From an uncultured Collinsella sp. (GTDB lineage Bacteria > Actinomycetota > Coriobacteriia > Coriobacteriales > Coriobacteriaceae): a DNA stretch of 64,000 bases. The notes under the pieces were generated by a model that saw nothing but the letters and a program-made list of their open reading frames with translations, had not been told where the DNA came from and made no database searches. Numbering within the stretch: the stretch's first letter is position 1; every line of letters starts with the position of its first letter. The stretch is taken from the NCBI GenBank assembly GCA_937995345.1, contig CALKKS010000006.1:1-64000 (forward strand). Reading direction: 5' to 3'. Made by a program: the position numbers and the translations under genes. Positions 42,177 to 51,272 of the stretch are shown here, piece after piece.

Positions 42177-43238
42177 TTAGTAGTCGAACTGGTGATAGTA
42201 ACGACGGTAGTTGAGGTTGTGCTTGGTGACCGTCTCGTAGTAGGCGGCGAGTCGATCGGTGACCAGCGAGGACAGGATCCACGGAGACACGATGACGCGG
42301 AACTCGTCGTCAAGGCCGGGGATCGCGAACTCGGCGGTGTCGATGATGTTGATGTCGGTGTCGCCGGTCACGCCGCGGGTCAGGAACGCGCGGACGCGCT
42401 CGTCGAGCTTGCGGTTCTCGTCCTCGCCCATGAACAGGAACACGGGGACGCCGGGCTCCACGAGCTCGAGGGTGCCGTGGAAGAAGTCGGCCGAGGTGAT
42501 GTAGCGGGTGCGCTTCCACTGCATCTCCTCGAGGATGCACATCGAGAACAGGATGGTCTCGCCCCACAGGGCGCCGGAGCCGATGAACATGGTGTAGGGG
42601 GCCAGGGCGTACTTCTTGGCGAGCTCCTCGGCGCGCGGCTCGAAGCGCTTGCGGATATCGAGCATATCCTTCCAGATGTCCTTGGTCTGCTCGATGAACA
42701 GATCGAACTTGGGGAAGCAGCCGCGGCGGTTGAGCAGGCGCAGGCCGAAGCAGTCGGCGAGGTAGTAGCCCTTCTCGCAGCCACCGGAGCCATGGTCAGA
42801 AGCCATGGCGACGCAGTTCTCGGCGCCGACAGCCTGGCCGATGGGGCCCTCGGGCTTGGTCATGGCGTAGACGCGCACGCCCATGTCCTTCATCTTCTTG
42901 ACGGCCTCGAGGACCTCGGGGGTGGTGCCGGACTCGGAGGCGGTGAGCACGACGGACTTGTCGGTCATGCGCTTGTGGCCGGAGACATTCCACTCGGCGG
43001 CGTGGATCAGGTAGACCTCCAGGTCGCGGTCGCCGAACTTGTTCATGAGATACTCGAGCTGCATGAGCTCATCCCAGGTGCCGCCGACGCCCATCAGGAA
43101 CACGGCGTCGTAGCCCTCGTCGGCGACCTTGTCGGCGAGCGCGGTCATCTTCTTGCCGGCCTCGTAGACGTTCTTGCCGTCCTCGATGTAGCCCTCCTGG
43201 CTAAAGTGCATGATCTCGATCTTCTCGGTTTCCTTCAT
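42177..43238 (-). CDS. FrlB-like SIS-domain deglycase, copy 1
   Basis: A 353-residue protein with two SIS domains. Motifs that fit FrlB (fructoselysine-6-phosphate deglycase): GVGGTWDELMQLEYLM, LTASESGTTPEVLEAV, HGTLELVEPGVPVFLFMG and the C-terminal RRYYHQFDY. It would split a phosphorylated Amadori compound to glucose 6-phosphate and an amino acid. Start at 43238 with AAAGGA six bases upstream. Positions 42289-43159 are identical over 871 bp to copy 2 at 50263-51133, while the first 25 and last 38 codons differ, as expected from gene conversion. The exact substrate is inferred. Confidence 0.82.
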   Translation of the reverse strand: MKETEKIEIMHFSQEGYIEDGKNVYEAGKKMTALADKVADEGYDAVFLMGVGGTWDELMQLEYLMNKFGDRDLEVYLIHAAEWNVSGHKRMTDKSVVLTASESGTTPEVLEAVKKMKDMGVRVYAMTKPEGPIGQAVGAENCVAMASDHGSGGCEKGYYLADCFGLRLLNRRGCFPKFDLFIEQTKDIWKDMLDIRKRFEPRAEELAKKYALAPYTMFIGSGALWGETILFSMCILEEMQWKRTRYITSADFFHGTLELVEPGVPVFLFMGEDENRKLDERVRAFLTRGVTGDTDINIIDTAEFAIPGLDDEFRVIVSPWILSSLVTDRLAAYYETVTKHNLNYRRYYHQFDY

Positions 43239-43288
43239 GGCTTTTCCTTTCTGTCTTGCACGCGAATCTATACATCGCGTTTCTTTTC

Positions 43289-43330
43289 GATACCAATTAT
43301 AGACATACACCCAACGTGTTTTTAATACCA
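43289..43330 (-). promoter_or_regulatory. Promoter with paired TGGTAT boxes, deglycase 1 operon
   Basis: On the minus strand TGGTATTAAA, 18 bases, TATAAT and an immediately adjoining TTGGTATC. The two TGGTAT boxes are 32 bases apart and bracket the -10 element. A third, oppositely oriented box lies at 43381-43390. The arrangement recurs at 46440-46481. It is a likely operator of the GntR proteins encoded at 52583-54048. Confidence 0.6.
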
Positions 43331-43408
43331 CTTTGCAATCTGCGCCGATCCTCGGTGAACGGTCGAAATTCTCGGGTGAGTGGTATTAAATTAGAATTAG
43401 ATGTATAT

Positions 43409-44623
43409 CTAGCACTCTCGGCGCTTCCCCTGCGTGACAAAGAACAGCGTTCCTACCAGCGCAATGATTGTCGAAGCTCCAAACAGCACCGTCTGAACGC
43501 CCAAGGCCTCCGCCAAAAACGGAGCGGCCAGCAACGGCAGCACGCCGGCACTCATCAGACCAAAACGTACAAAGCCCGTGATGCGGCCCAGGTATTTGAT
43601 GTCCGCGCGCTCCTGAATCAGGATCATCTGGAGCGGCTCCAGGAAACCCCACGCCAAGCCGTTGATCGCCTGGCCGATAATCGCGACTCCCAGCATATCC
43701 GTGCCCACGTACACCATGGACCCAATGCCCACCGTCATGAGCGACCCGAGCAACAGGCGCAGGTTGACATGGCGAGCCGAAAGCTTGGTCAGGGCGAAGG
43801 CACCCACCGAAGAGGTAAGGCCCACGACCGAGGACAGCCATCCCAGCCAGACGATATCTACATTGAGCACATCGCGATAGAACAGCGACTCCAGCGAATC
43901 GAACGCGCCAAACGCAAAGAAGCCCAAAAAGCCCGAGATAAAGATGAGACGCAGATCGTGGTTGCAAAACGTGAGCCGGGCACCCTCGACCATGCCTCCA
44001 AAGATGCCGCCCTTCTGCTTCTCCGCCTTTGGGGGAACCACGCTCTCATGGCAGCCCAGAGAAAGCACCGCGGCCACGCCCATCATTGCCGCCATAAGCA
44101 GATAGACCGATTGCGTGGCAAAGCAGCTCACGATGGCACCGCCAAGCAGCGGACCGGCGGTATAGGCGATGTTGCTGTAGAAGACCATCAGGCCGTTCAC
44201 GCGGGTGCGACCCTCGGTTGTCGACTCAAGGTACCCCGGAAACGCATGGGTGCAGGTGTTGATAAAACCGCCGGCAAGCCCCAACACGCAGGCGGCAAAC
44301 ACAAGGCTCGGGACCGTAAGCGGCGCCAGGCCAATGCCAAGCGATAGCACCGCCGTAATCACGCACGTCATAAACGACGTCCGACGCGGCCCAAAGCGGT
44401 CGATGACCGATCCCGACACCATATTGCCCACCGACGTCATAAGATTGCGCACGAGCGTAATGGCGGCAACCAAAAAAGCCGTGCCGGCTAGATCATACGT
44501 GGCCGCACCGATAAGCCCCAAAAAGTACACCGCATTGTTGGCGCACCACTGCAGGGACTCAATAAGAATCAGCCTGACCTCTGCCGGCGTCAGGCGCATT
44601 GCTTCGCGATCCTTCGCGAACAT
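43409..44623 (-). CDS. MFS transporter
   Basis: A 404-residue protein with 12 predicted helices. MFS loop 2-3 motif appears as GSVIDRFGPRRTSF, and a second, partial one follows in the C-terminal half. N-terminal SLQWCANNAVYFLGLIG is typical of drug/metabolite efflux MFS. Substrate unknown. It follows the IID set-2 gene after a terminator, and GGAG lies five bases before the ATG at 44623, so it may be expressed by read-through. In a deglycase locus it might export the released amine, which is a guess. Confidence 0.8.
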   Translation of the reverse strand: MFAKDREAMRLTPAEVRLILIESLQWCANNAVYFLGLIGAATYDLAGTAFLVAAITLVRNLMTSVGNMVSGSVIDRFGPRRTSFMTCVITAVLSLGIGLAPLTVPSLVFAACVLGLAGGFINTCTHAFPGYLESTTEGRTRVNGLMVFYSNIAYTAGPLLGGAIVSCFATQSVYLLMAAMMGVAAVLSLGCHESVVPPKAEKQKGGIFGGMVEGARLTFCNHDLRLIFISGFLGFFAFGAFDSLESLFYRDVLNVDIVWLGWLSSVVGLTSSVGAFALTKLSARHVNLRLLLGSLMTVGIGSMVYVGTDMLGVAIIGQAINGLAWGFLEPLQMILIQERADIKYLGRITGFVRFGLMSAGVLPLLAAPFLAEALGVQTVLFGASTIIALVGTLFFVTQGKRREC

Positions 44624-44640
44624 ACGTACTCCTTCTATAC

Positions 44641-44680
44641 AAAAAGGGGATGGAGGGCATAGGCCTGCTCCATCCCCTTT
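44641..44680 (-). terminator. Terminator after IID set 2
   Basis: AAGGGGATGGAG and CTCCATCCCCTT form a 12-bp stem, followed on the minus strand by TTTTTG. It lies 34 bases past the IID stop. Confidence 0.85.
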
Positions 44681-44714
44681 CCAGGTTGAAACGAAAATCT
44701 ATGCAGTCGGGTCC

Positions 44715-45539
44715 TTACGCCAGCACGCCGAAGAACGCGCCGACGATGCCCACGGCCATGGTGGCCACGATCAGCACCATGGGGTTGATCTTCTTGGACA
44801 GCAGCCAGTAGTACAGCCAGAAGGCGATCATGCCGAGCATGCCGGGCATGATGCCGTCCAGGATGTCCTGGAGGGTCTGGGCGTCGTCGCCCGAGCCGAT
44901 GGCCACCGGGATGCTGGCCCAGAACATGTCCTTGCACATGGCGCCCACGACCATGACGCCCACGATGCCGACGCAGGTCATGACCTTCTGCATGAGGCCG
45001 GTCCTCTGGGCCTCGTCCAGGAAGCCCACGCCCAGCTCGTAGCCCTTGACGGCGCCCCAGACGCGCAGCGCGAAGCCGGGGACGTTGTAGATGAGCAGGA
45101 AGGCGATGGGGCCGAAGGGGTTGCCGGCCTGGCACAGGCTGATGCCCACCGCGGCGGCGACCACGCGCAGCGTCGACAGGAAGATGGAGTCGCCGATGCC
45201 GGACAGCGGGCCCATGAGGGCGGCCTTGACGTCGTTGACGCTCTCGGGCTCGATCTCGCCGCGGGCGACCTTCTCCTCCATGGCCATCGCGATGCCGCCG
45301 ACGAACGGGGCGAACTGGACGGTGATGTTGAAGAACGCGCAGTGGCGGTGCAGGGCCTCGGCGTAGTCGTCGGGGCGGCCGGCGTAGATCTTCTTGAGCA
45401 TGTTGGCGACCATCAGGCAGAAGGCGATGTTCATCTGCTTGTAGTAGGTCCAGGAGAACTCCATGCCCAGGGCGCCGGTGTTGACGGCGCTCCTGACGAG
45501 GTCGGAGCGCGTGATCTTGTTCTCGGGACTAGAAGTCAT
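44715..45539 (-). CDS. PTS mannose-family EIID, set 2
   Basis: A 274-residue EIID with KAALMGPLSGIGDSIFLST and the C-terminal membrane segments. The protein and its DNA are identical to set 3 (47497-48321). An ATG three codons upstream (45548) is possible, but the ribosome site GGAAGGGG fits 45539 better. The start overlaps the end of IIC. No IIA or IIB is encoded in set 2, so it must share those of a neighbouring set. Confidence 0.88.
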   Translation of the reverse strand: MTSSPENKITRSDLVRSAVNTGALGMEFSWTYYKQMNIAFCLMVANMLKKIYAGRPDDYAEALHRHCAFFNITVQFAPFVGGIAMAMEEKVARGEIEPESVNDVKAALMGPLSGIGDSIFLSTLRVVAAAVGISLCQAGNPFGPIAFLLIYNVPGFALRVWGAVKGYELGVGFLDEAQRTGLMQKVMTCVGIVGVMVVGAMCKDMFWASIPVAIGSGDDAQTLQDILDGIMPGMLGMIAFWLYYWLLSKKINPMVLIVATMAVGIVGAFFGVLA

Positions 45540-46302
45540 CGTCCTCATCCCCTTCCGCGGAGAGCTGGGGCTGGGCTCCGCCCAGGCCGAGCAGGTCGAA
45601 CTTGTCGATGCCGATGATGATGGCGATCAGGGCGACGCCCAGGACGGGCACGTTGGCGTAGGAGCACAGCAGGAAGCCCAGGAAGTAGAAGGGCACGAGC
45701 TGCTTGGTGAGCACCAGGCGGCCGAGCATGGCGAAGCCCATGGCCGGCAGGATGTTGGCGGCAACGCCGCAACCATCGATCACAAAGGGCGGGATGAAGT
45801 CGAGCAGGCCCTGGATGGCGTCGGAACCCAGATAGAAGGCGCCGCCGCACAGCAAGAAGTACTCAACGCAGCCCCAAATTCCAATTCCCCAATGAACGGC
45901 ATAGATGCCTTTGAGGTTTCCCTTGAGGGCAAACTTGTCTGCCATGTCGACAAACACGGGGAACAAGGCATTGGTAATGTTGCCGATCGTCAACGAAAGG
46001 ACGGCGATGGGCATGGCGAGCGCGATGGCCGTCTCGGTACCCTGGCCGAGCTGGATGGCGAAGGCGCAGGCGAGCACGCCGCCGACGGTTTCGTTAGGCG
46101 GCACGTAAGCGCCAATGGAGATCGAGCCCATGAACAGCAGCTCCAGGCTGGCACCAACGGCAAGGCCAGTCTGCAGGTCCCCCAGCACCAGGCCCACGAG
46201 CGGGCACAGGACGATGGGGCGGAACGCGTAGAGGGTGCCGAGCTGGTAGTCGAGACATCCAAACGCTCCGACTAAGCCGACGAGGATTGCTTGAACAAGC
46301 AT
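45529..46302 (-). CDS. PTS mannose-family EIIC, set 2
   Basis: A 257-residue channel protein (FRPIVLCPLVGLVLGD, LELLFMGSISIGAYVPPN). Residues from about 178 to the end are encoded by DNA identical to set 3 apart from one base, while the N-terminal two thirds have diverged. The ATG at 46302 has GGGAGGAACT upstream. It is the first gene after the boxed promoter and forms a IIC-IID unit without its own phosphotransfer proteins. Confidence 0.88.
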   Translation of the reverse strand: MLVQAILVGLVGAFGCLDYQLGTLYAFRPIVLCPLVGLVLGDLQTGLAVGASLELLFMGSISIGAYVPPNETVGGVLACAFAIQLGQGTETAIALAMPIAVLSLTIGNITNALFPVFVDMADKFALKGNLKGIYAVHWGIGIWGCVEYFLLCGGAFYLGSDAIQGLLDFIPPFVIDGCGVAANILPAMGFAMLGRLVLTKQLVPFYFLGFLLCSYANVPVLGVALIAIIIGIDKFDLLGLGGAQPQLSAEGDEDDDF

Positions 46303-46395
46303 AGTTCCTCCCAATAAAGAATCTCGAACCGTCGTCACTCCCGTCGCGCGCGTTGTTGATATCAATTCCGGGAGTTCGATTACACGGCTCGAAGC

Positions 46396-46430
46396 GTACC
46401 TGGTGTGCTGCTAACACCCATGCCAGGTAC
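46396..46430. promoter_or_regulatory. Leader stem-loop before IIC set 2
   Basis: GTACCTGG and CCAGGTAC pair, with a smaller GGTGT/ACACC inside. It lies between the promoter and the ATG at 46302, in the 5' untranslated region. Role unknown. Confidence 0.4.
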
Positions 46431-46439
46431 AAATGATTT

Positions 46440-46481
46440 GATACCAATTATAGGTATGCAGGTTCTTACTATTTAATACCA
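46440..46481 (-). promoter_or_regulatory. Promoter with paired TGGTAT boxes, set 2
   Basis: Minus strand: TGGTATTAAA, 18 bases, TATAAT, then TTGGTATC. Spacing between boxes is 32 bases, exactly as at 43289-43330. The intervening bases are different, so the boxes are conserved against a changed background. Confidence 0.6.
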
Positions 46482-46527
46482 CTCGCTCAGCGGGGTGTTT
46501 TTTACCGTAAACGGCAGACGTATCCCA

Positions 46528-47418
46528 TCAGGCACGCTCTTTGTTTCGATGGCGGACAAGCGCCACCAGAAAGCCATCGCCAAAGGCATCGGATGCCAAG
46601 TTGGCTACAATCACCAAAACGATAATCGCCGCGCCCAAAAACTCGTTCCAGCGAAAGACCTCGCCAAAGAGGAGCGCCGACCAGCAGGGAGCGAGCACGA
46701 CCTCGCTCATGCAGACCAAGTTGGCCGCAAACGCGTTAGTGCGCGCAATCCCTTTGGCATACAGCACGCTCGCAAGACCGCTGCAAAAAAGGCCATGCAC
46801 CAGCATGAGCCCCCACTCAAATGGCCTCACGGAGTCTAGGGCACCGGCAAAATAGACGATCGGCAGCATCGAGATACCGCAGGAGATAAGCGAGGACACC
46901 ATGGGCGACGCATCGGGGCGAGAGTTCAAAAAGAAGCACAGCCCAAAGGTGGCGCCCGAAATGACGGCAAGCAGGTTGCCGAGCATGCCCTCGGCACTCA
47001 AATCACCTAAAAAGAAAAGTCCCATACCCGTAAAAGCAACCACCACGGAGGCAATCTTCGCAGGTGAGGGCAACGTATGAGTTGCGAGCGATTGATACAC
47101 GATAACGAAAATCATCGAGGTGTACTGCAGGACGATTGCGTTGCCGACCGTCGTGAGCTGGTTGGCAAAGTTAAACGTGGTGCCCGTCACGAAGTTGCAG
47201 ACGGCCACAAGAACAATAAGACGGCTGACGCGGAGGACAGGCCTGCCGACGAGCAGAATAAAGAGAGCCATAAACATTGCCGTGACGGCACCGATCAAAA
47301 GAGCTGACTGCGAATTGGCGTGAACGAGGATGCCGATAAAGCTCCACAGGAGCGCCGTGCCAAATAGATACATCGCACCGCTCACGCCATTGTCAGGTGG
47401 ATTGTCGGATCGATTCAC
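46528..47418 (-). CDS. EamA-type (DMT) exporter
   Basis: A 296-residue membrane protein with ten predicted helices arranged as two EamA repeats (first: YLFGTALLWSFIGILVHAN; second: NLLAVISGATFGLCFF). Substrate unknown; family members export amino acids and metabolites. It follows IID set 3 after a terminator and precedes the boxed promoter of set 2. The position suggests a link to the PTS/deglycase operon, for example amine export. Confidence 0.82.
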   Translation of the reverse strand: MNRSDNPPDNGVSGAMYLFGTALLWSFIGILVHANSQSALLIGAVTAMFMALFILLVGRPVLRVSRLIVLVAVCNFVTGTTFNFANQLTTVGNAIVLQYTSMIFVIVYQSLATHTLPSPAKIASVVVAFTGMGLFFLGDLSAEGMLGNLLAVISGATFGLCFFLNSRPDASPMVSSLISCGISMLPIVYFAGALDSVRPFEWGLMLVHGLFCSGLASVLYAKGIARTNAFAANLVCMSEVVLAPCWSALLFGEVFRWNEFLGAAIIVLVIVANLASDAFGDGFLVALVRHRNKERA

Positions 47419-47436
47419 GAAGCACCTCCTCGTAAT

Positions 47437-47466
47437 AAAAAACGGCGACCGCAGCGGGTCGCCGTT
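47437..47466 (-). terminator. Terminator after IID set 3
   Basis: AACGGCGACC and GGTCGCCGTT form a 10-bp stem with six T on the minus strand. It lies between IID and the EamA gene. Confidence 0.85.
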
Positions 47467-47496
47467 TCCCTTGGGGGCAGATAGTATGGCCGAGCC

Positions 47497-48321
47497 TTAC
47501 GCCAGCACGCCGAAGAACGCGCCGACGATGCCCACGGCCATGGTGGCCACGATCAGCACCATGGGGTTGATCTTCTTGGACAGCAGCCAGTAGTACAGCC
47601 AGAAGGCGATCATGCCGAGCATGCCGGGCATGATGCCGTCCAGGATGTCCTGGAGGGTCTGGGCGTCGTCGCCCGAGCCGATGGCCACCGGGATGCTGGC
47701 CCAGAACATGTCCTTGCACATGGCGCCCACGACCATGACGCCCACGATGCCGACGCAGGTCATGACCTTCTGCATGAGGCCGGTCCTCTGGGCCTCGTCC
47801 AGGAAGCCCACGCCCAGCTCGTAGCCCTTGACGGCGCCCCAGACGCGCAGCGCGAAGCCGGGGACGTTGTAGATGAGCAGGAAGGCGATGGGGCCGAAGG
47901 GGTTGCCGGCCTGGCACAGGCTGATGCCCACCGCGGCGGCGACCACGCGCAGCGTCGACAGGAAGATGGAGTCGCCGATGCCGGACAGCGGGCCCATGAG
48001 GGCGGCCTTGACGTCGTTGACGCTCTCGGGCTCGATCTCGCCGCGGGCGACCTTCTCCTCCATGGCCATCGCGATGCCGCCGACGAACGGGGCGAACTGG
48101 ACGGTGATGTTGAAGAACGCGCAGTGGCGGTGCAGGGCCTCGGCGTAGTCGTCGGGGCGGCCGGCGTAGATCTTCTTGAGCATGTTGGCGACCATCAGGC
48201 AGAAGGCGATGTTCATCTGCTTGTAGTAGGTCCAGGAGAACTCCATGCCCAGGGCGCCGGTGTTGACGGCGCTCCTGACGAGGTCGGAGCGCGTGATCTT
48301 GTTCTCGGGACTAGAAGTCAT
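47497..48321 (-). CDS. PTS mannose-family EIID, set 3
   Basis: A 274-residue EIID identical to set 2 in protein and DNA. The identical tract runs 47495-48526 and matches 44713-45744; after one mismatch it continues to 48550, already inside IIC. It belongs to a complete set with IIA, IIB and IIC upstream. The start at 48321 overlaps the IIC end; 48330 is an alternative. Confidence 0.9.
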   Translation of the reverse strand: MTSSPENKITRSDLVRSAVNTGALGMEFSWTYYKQMNIAFCLMVANMLKKIYAGRPDDYAEALHRHCAFFNITVQFAPFVGGIAMAMEEKVARGEIEPESVNDVKAALMGPLSGIGDSIFLSTLRVVAAAVGISLCQAGNPFGPIAFLLIYNVPGFALRVWGAVKGYELGVGFLDEAQRTGLMQKVMTCVGIVGVMVVGAMCKDMFWASIPVAIGSGDDAQTLQDILDGIMPGMLGMIAFWLYYWLLSKKINPMVLIVATMAVGIVGAFFGVLA

Positions 48322-49084
48322 CGTCCTCATCCCCTTCCGCGGAGAGCTGGGGCTGGGCTCCGCCCAGGCCGAGCAGGTCGAACTTGTCGATGCCGATGAT
48401 GATGGCGATCAGGGCGACGCCCAGGACGGGCACGTTGGCGTAGGAGCACAGCAGGAAGCCCAGGAAGTAGAAGGGCACGAGCTGCTTGGTGAGCACCAGG
48501 CGGCCGAGCATGGCGAAGCCCATGGCAGGCAGGATGTTGGCGGCAACGCCAAAGCCGTCAAGCACGAACTGCGGAATGAAGTCGAGCATGCCCTGGATCG
48601 CGTCAGCGCCCAGATAGAACGACAGCGAGCACAGCAGGAACGCCATGAGGACGCCCGTGGAGCCAATCAGAAAGTGCATCGCGTAGACGCCCTTGAGGTT
48701 ACCCTGGGCAGAGAAGACATCCGCGCGGTCGACCAGGATCGGCAGGGCTGCGTTCAGGATGTTCTTGATGGCGAGGCACAGCGTGGCGATAGGCATAGCG
48801 AGTGCGATGGCAGCCTCGGTGCTCTGGCCCAGCTGGATAGCGAAGGCGCAGGCGAGCACGCCGCCGATCGTCTCATCGGGCGGAACGTAAGCGCCGATGG
48901 AGATCGAGCCCATGAACAGCAGCTCCAGGCTCGCGCCGATCGCGAGGCCAGACTGCAGGTCCCCCAGCACCAGGCCCACGAGCGGGCACAGGACGATGGG
49001 ACGGAACGCGTAGAGCGTACCGAGCTGGTAGTCGAACTTACCAAATGCGGCGATAAGTCCGATGAGGATTGCTTGGGTAAGCAT
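48311..49084 (-). CDS. PTS mannose-family EIIC, set 3
   Basis: A 257-residue channel protein, paralogue of set 2 with a diverged N-terminal part (QAILIGLIAAFGKFDYQLGT) and an identical C-terminal part. The acidic tail ends in GDEDDDF. The ATG at 49084 is preceded by AAAGGGGG. It is followed by IID with overlap. Confidence 0.9.
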   Translation of the reverse strand: MLTQAILIGLIAAFGKFDYQLGTLYAFRPIVLCPLVGLVLGDLQSGLAIGASLELLFMGSISIGAYVPPDETIGGVLACAFAIQLGQSTEAAIALAMPIATLCLAIKNILNAALPILVDRADVFSAQGNLKGVYAMHFLIGSTGVLMAFLLCSLSFYLGADAIQGMLDFIPQFVLDGFGVAANILPAMGFAMLGRLVLTKQLVPFYFLGFLLCSYANVPVLGVALIAIIIGIDKFDLLGLGGAQPQLSAEGDEDDDF

Positions 49085-49144
49085 ACATCCCCCTTTCCAT
49101 ATAGGACACTACGAAGAACCCGCAGGCTCTTCGAATTTAAACGC

Positions 49145-49627
49145 CTAGAGCACGCTTGCGCAGTCGACCTTGGGGTCATCGGCCAGAGGACGGATCTCGA
49201 CCTCGACGCCACGGTCCAGCATCTCACGCACATCGGCTTCCTCGGCCGCGGTCAGGAAGATCTGGCGAGAGACCTGACGCGCGTCGGGACGCTTCTCGTC
49301 CTTGGGCTTGGTGTTGCCCAGGTTGACCGACTTGATCTGCGGGCAGCCCTCAACAAGCTGCTTTGCCTCGGCGATGGTGGCGACGCAGATAATCATCTTG
49401 TACTTGTCGGTCACGCCCGAGTTAATGGCCTCGATGGCGTTCGCCATGTCCTTGATGACGAGCTTACAACCGGCAGGCTTGCCCATCTTGAGCGTCGTCT
49501 TCCACACCGGGTCGTTGGCGACCTTATCGCCCACGCAGAAAATGCAGTTGGAGCCAAGGCCCTGAACCCAGGAAACTGCGACCTGGCCATGAAGCAGGCG
49601 ATGGTCAACGCGAAGTAGCTGAATCAT
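49145..49627 (-). CDS. PTS mannose-family EIIB, set 3
   Basis: A 160-residue EIIB. The active-site His lies in VDHRLLHGQVAVSW. The C-terminal part (KPKDEKRPDARQVSRQIF) carries a small insertion compared with set 1. I start at 49627 with GGGGGG seven bases upstream. It is 57 bases after IIA and 60 bases before IIC. Confidence 0.92.
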   Translation of the reverse strand: MIQLLRVDHRLLHGQVAVSWVQGLGSNCIFCVGDKVANDPVWKTTLKMGKPAGCKLVIKDMANAIEAINSGVTDKYKMIICVATIAEAKQLVEGCPQIKSVNLGNTKPKDEKRPDARQVSRQIFLTAAEEADVREMLDRGVEVEIRPLADDPKVDCASVL

Positions 49628-49684
49628 AATGTGACCCCCCAAAGGTCTTGCGCTGTCTTACGGCATGTCAATAGGTGCTGCGAA

Positions 49685-50104
49685 TTAGAACTCTTCTTCC
49701 TCGTCGTCATCGACCAAAAGATCGTTGACAAACTTCACACGCGTATCGTCCGCAGCGACGATGGCGCGAATCGTCTCCTTAACCGGTGCCGACTCATCGG
49801 AGAACAACAGCTGAATGAGCAGAGGAAGGTTCATGTTGGTAACGAGGTACGTGCGGGGACGCGTCTGGACGATCTTGGTGAACTCGTTGTTGACGCTGCC
49901 GCCAAAGAGGTCGGTGCAGACGACGACATCATCGTCGGCAGACATGCCCGCCAGCAGTTTTTGGGCCTCCTCGGCCACGTCCATGCGGTCATCGACGAAC
50001 ATCGAAAGATCGTGGACGTTGTCGCGAGCACCCGAGAGCAGCTCGACGCTCTCCTTGATGCCGGTAGCGAAGTGCGCATGGCTGGCGATGATGTACTGTC
50101 TCAT
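49685..50104 (-). CDS. PTS mannose-family EIIA, set 3
   Basis: A 139-residue EIIA with IIASHAHFATGIKE carrying the phosphoacceptor His, CTDLFGGSVNNEF and NMNLPLLIQLLF. It resembles set 1 along its length but is not identical at DNA level, in contrast to the homogenised deglycase gene just upstream. Confidence 0.92.
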   Translation of the reverse strand: MRQYIIASHAHFATGIKESVELLSGARDNVHDLSMFVDDRMDVAEEAQKLLAGMSADDDVVVCTDLFGGSVNNEFTKIVQTRPRTYLVTNMNLPLLIQLLFSDESAPVKETIRAIVAADDTRVKFVNDLLVDDDEEEEF

Positions 50105-50150
50105 TCTGTGTTCCTCTCAATAGCCCGGCACGTTCCCGCACCTGTCTTCT

Positions 50151-51212
50151 TTAGTAGTCGAACTGGTGATAGTAGCGACGATACTTGAGGTTGTGTTTGG
50201 TGACCGTCTCGTAGTAGCGAGCCAGGCGGTCGGTCACGAGCACCGTCAGAATCCACGGGGAGACGATGACGCGGAACTCGTCGTCAAGGCCGGGGATCGC
50301 GAACTCGGCGGTGTCGATGATGTTGATGTCGGTGTCGCCGGTCACGCCGCGGGTCAGGAACGCGCGGACGCGCTCGTCGAGCTTGCGGTTCTCGTCCTCG
50401 CCCATGAACAGGAACACGGGGACGCCGGGCTCCACGAGCTCGAGGGTGCCGTGGAAGAAGTCGGCCGAGGTGATGTAGCGGGTGCGCTTCCACTGCATCT
50501 CCTCGAGGATGCACATCGAGAACAGGATGGTCTCGCCCCACAGGGCGCCGGAGCCGATGAACATGGTGTAGGGGGCCAGGGCGTACTTCTTGGCGAGCTC
50601 CTCGGCGCGCGGCTCGAAGCGCTTGCGGATATCGAGCATATCCTTCCAGATGTCCTTGGTCTGCTCGATGAACAGATCGAACTTGGGGAAGCAGCCGCGG
50701 CGGTTGAGCAGGCGCAGGCCGAAGCAGTCGGCGAGGTAGTAGCCCTTCTCGCAGCCACCGGAGCCATGGTCAGAAGCCATGGCGACGCAGTTCTCGGCGC
50801 CGACAGCCTGGCCGATGGGGCCCTCGGGCTTGGTCATGGCGTAGACGCGCACGCCCATGTCCTTCATCTTCTTGACGGCCTCGAGGACCTCGGGGGTGGT
50901 GCCGGACTCGGAGGCGGTGAGCACGACGGACTTGTCGGTCATGCGCTTGTGGCCGGAGACATTCCACTCGGCGGCGTGGATCAGGTAGACCTCCAGGTCG
51001 CGGTCGCCGAACTTGTTCATGAGATACTCGAGCTGCATGAGCTCATCCCAGGTGCCGCCGACGCCCATCAGGAACACGGCGTCGTAGCCCTCGTCGGCGA
51101 CCTTGTCGGCGAGCGCGGTCATCTTCTTGCCGGTCTCGTAGAGCGCCTTGCCGTCCTCGAGGTAGCCCTCCTGGTCGAAATTCATGATCTCGATCTTCTC
51201 GGTTTCCTTCAT
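50151..51212 (-). CDS. FrlB-like SIS-domain deglycase, copy 2
   Basis: A 353-residue paralogue of the protein at 42177-43238. Its middle 871 bp are identical to copy 1; differences are confined to the N-terminal residues (IMNFDQEGYLEDGKALYETG) and the C-terminal 35 residues (ILTVLVTDRLARYYETV). The same FrlB hallmarks apply. Stop is 46 bases before EIIA. Having different ends, each copy may interact with a different partner or substrate, or the ends simply escaped conversion. Confidence 0.82.
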   Translation of the reverse strand: MKETEKIEIMNFDQEGYLEDGKALYETGKKMTALADKVADEGYDAVFLMGVGGTWDELMQLEYLMNKFGDRDLEVYLIHAAEWNVSGHKRMTDKSVVLTASESGTTPEVLEAVKKMKDMGVRVYAMTKPEGPIGQAVGAENCVAMASDHGSGGCEKGYYLADCFGLRLLNRRGCFPKFDLFIEQTKDIWKDMLDIRKRFEPRAEELAKKYALAPYTMFIGSGALWGETILFSMCILEEMQWKRTRYITSADFFHGTLELVEPGVPVFLFMGEDENRKLDERVRAFLTRGVTGDTDINIIDTAEFAIPGLDDEFRVIVSPWILTVLVTDRLARYYETVTKHNLKYRRYYHQFDY

Positions 51213-51272
51213 TTGCTTCTCCTTTCTGGGGATGTCTCCACATCCCCCATGCCAACGGGTATCAAAGCCCGC

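Noticed and set aside
44713..48550. Composite transposon explaining the duplicated PTS tracts
   Set aside because: There is no transposase or terminal repeat at the duplicate borders, and one border lies inside the IIC coding region in register, which fits homologous conversion better.
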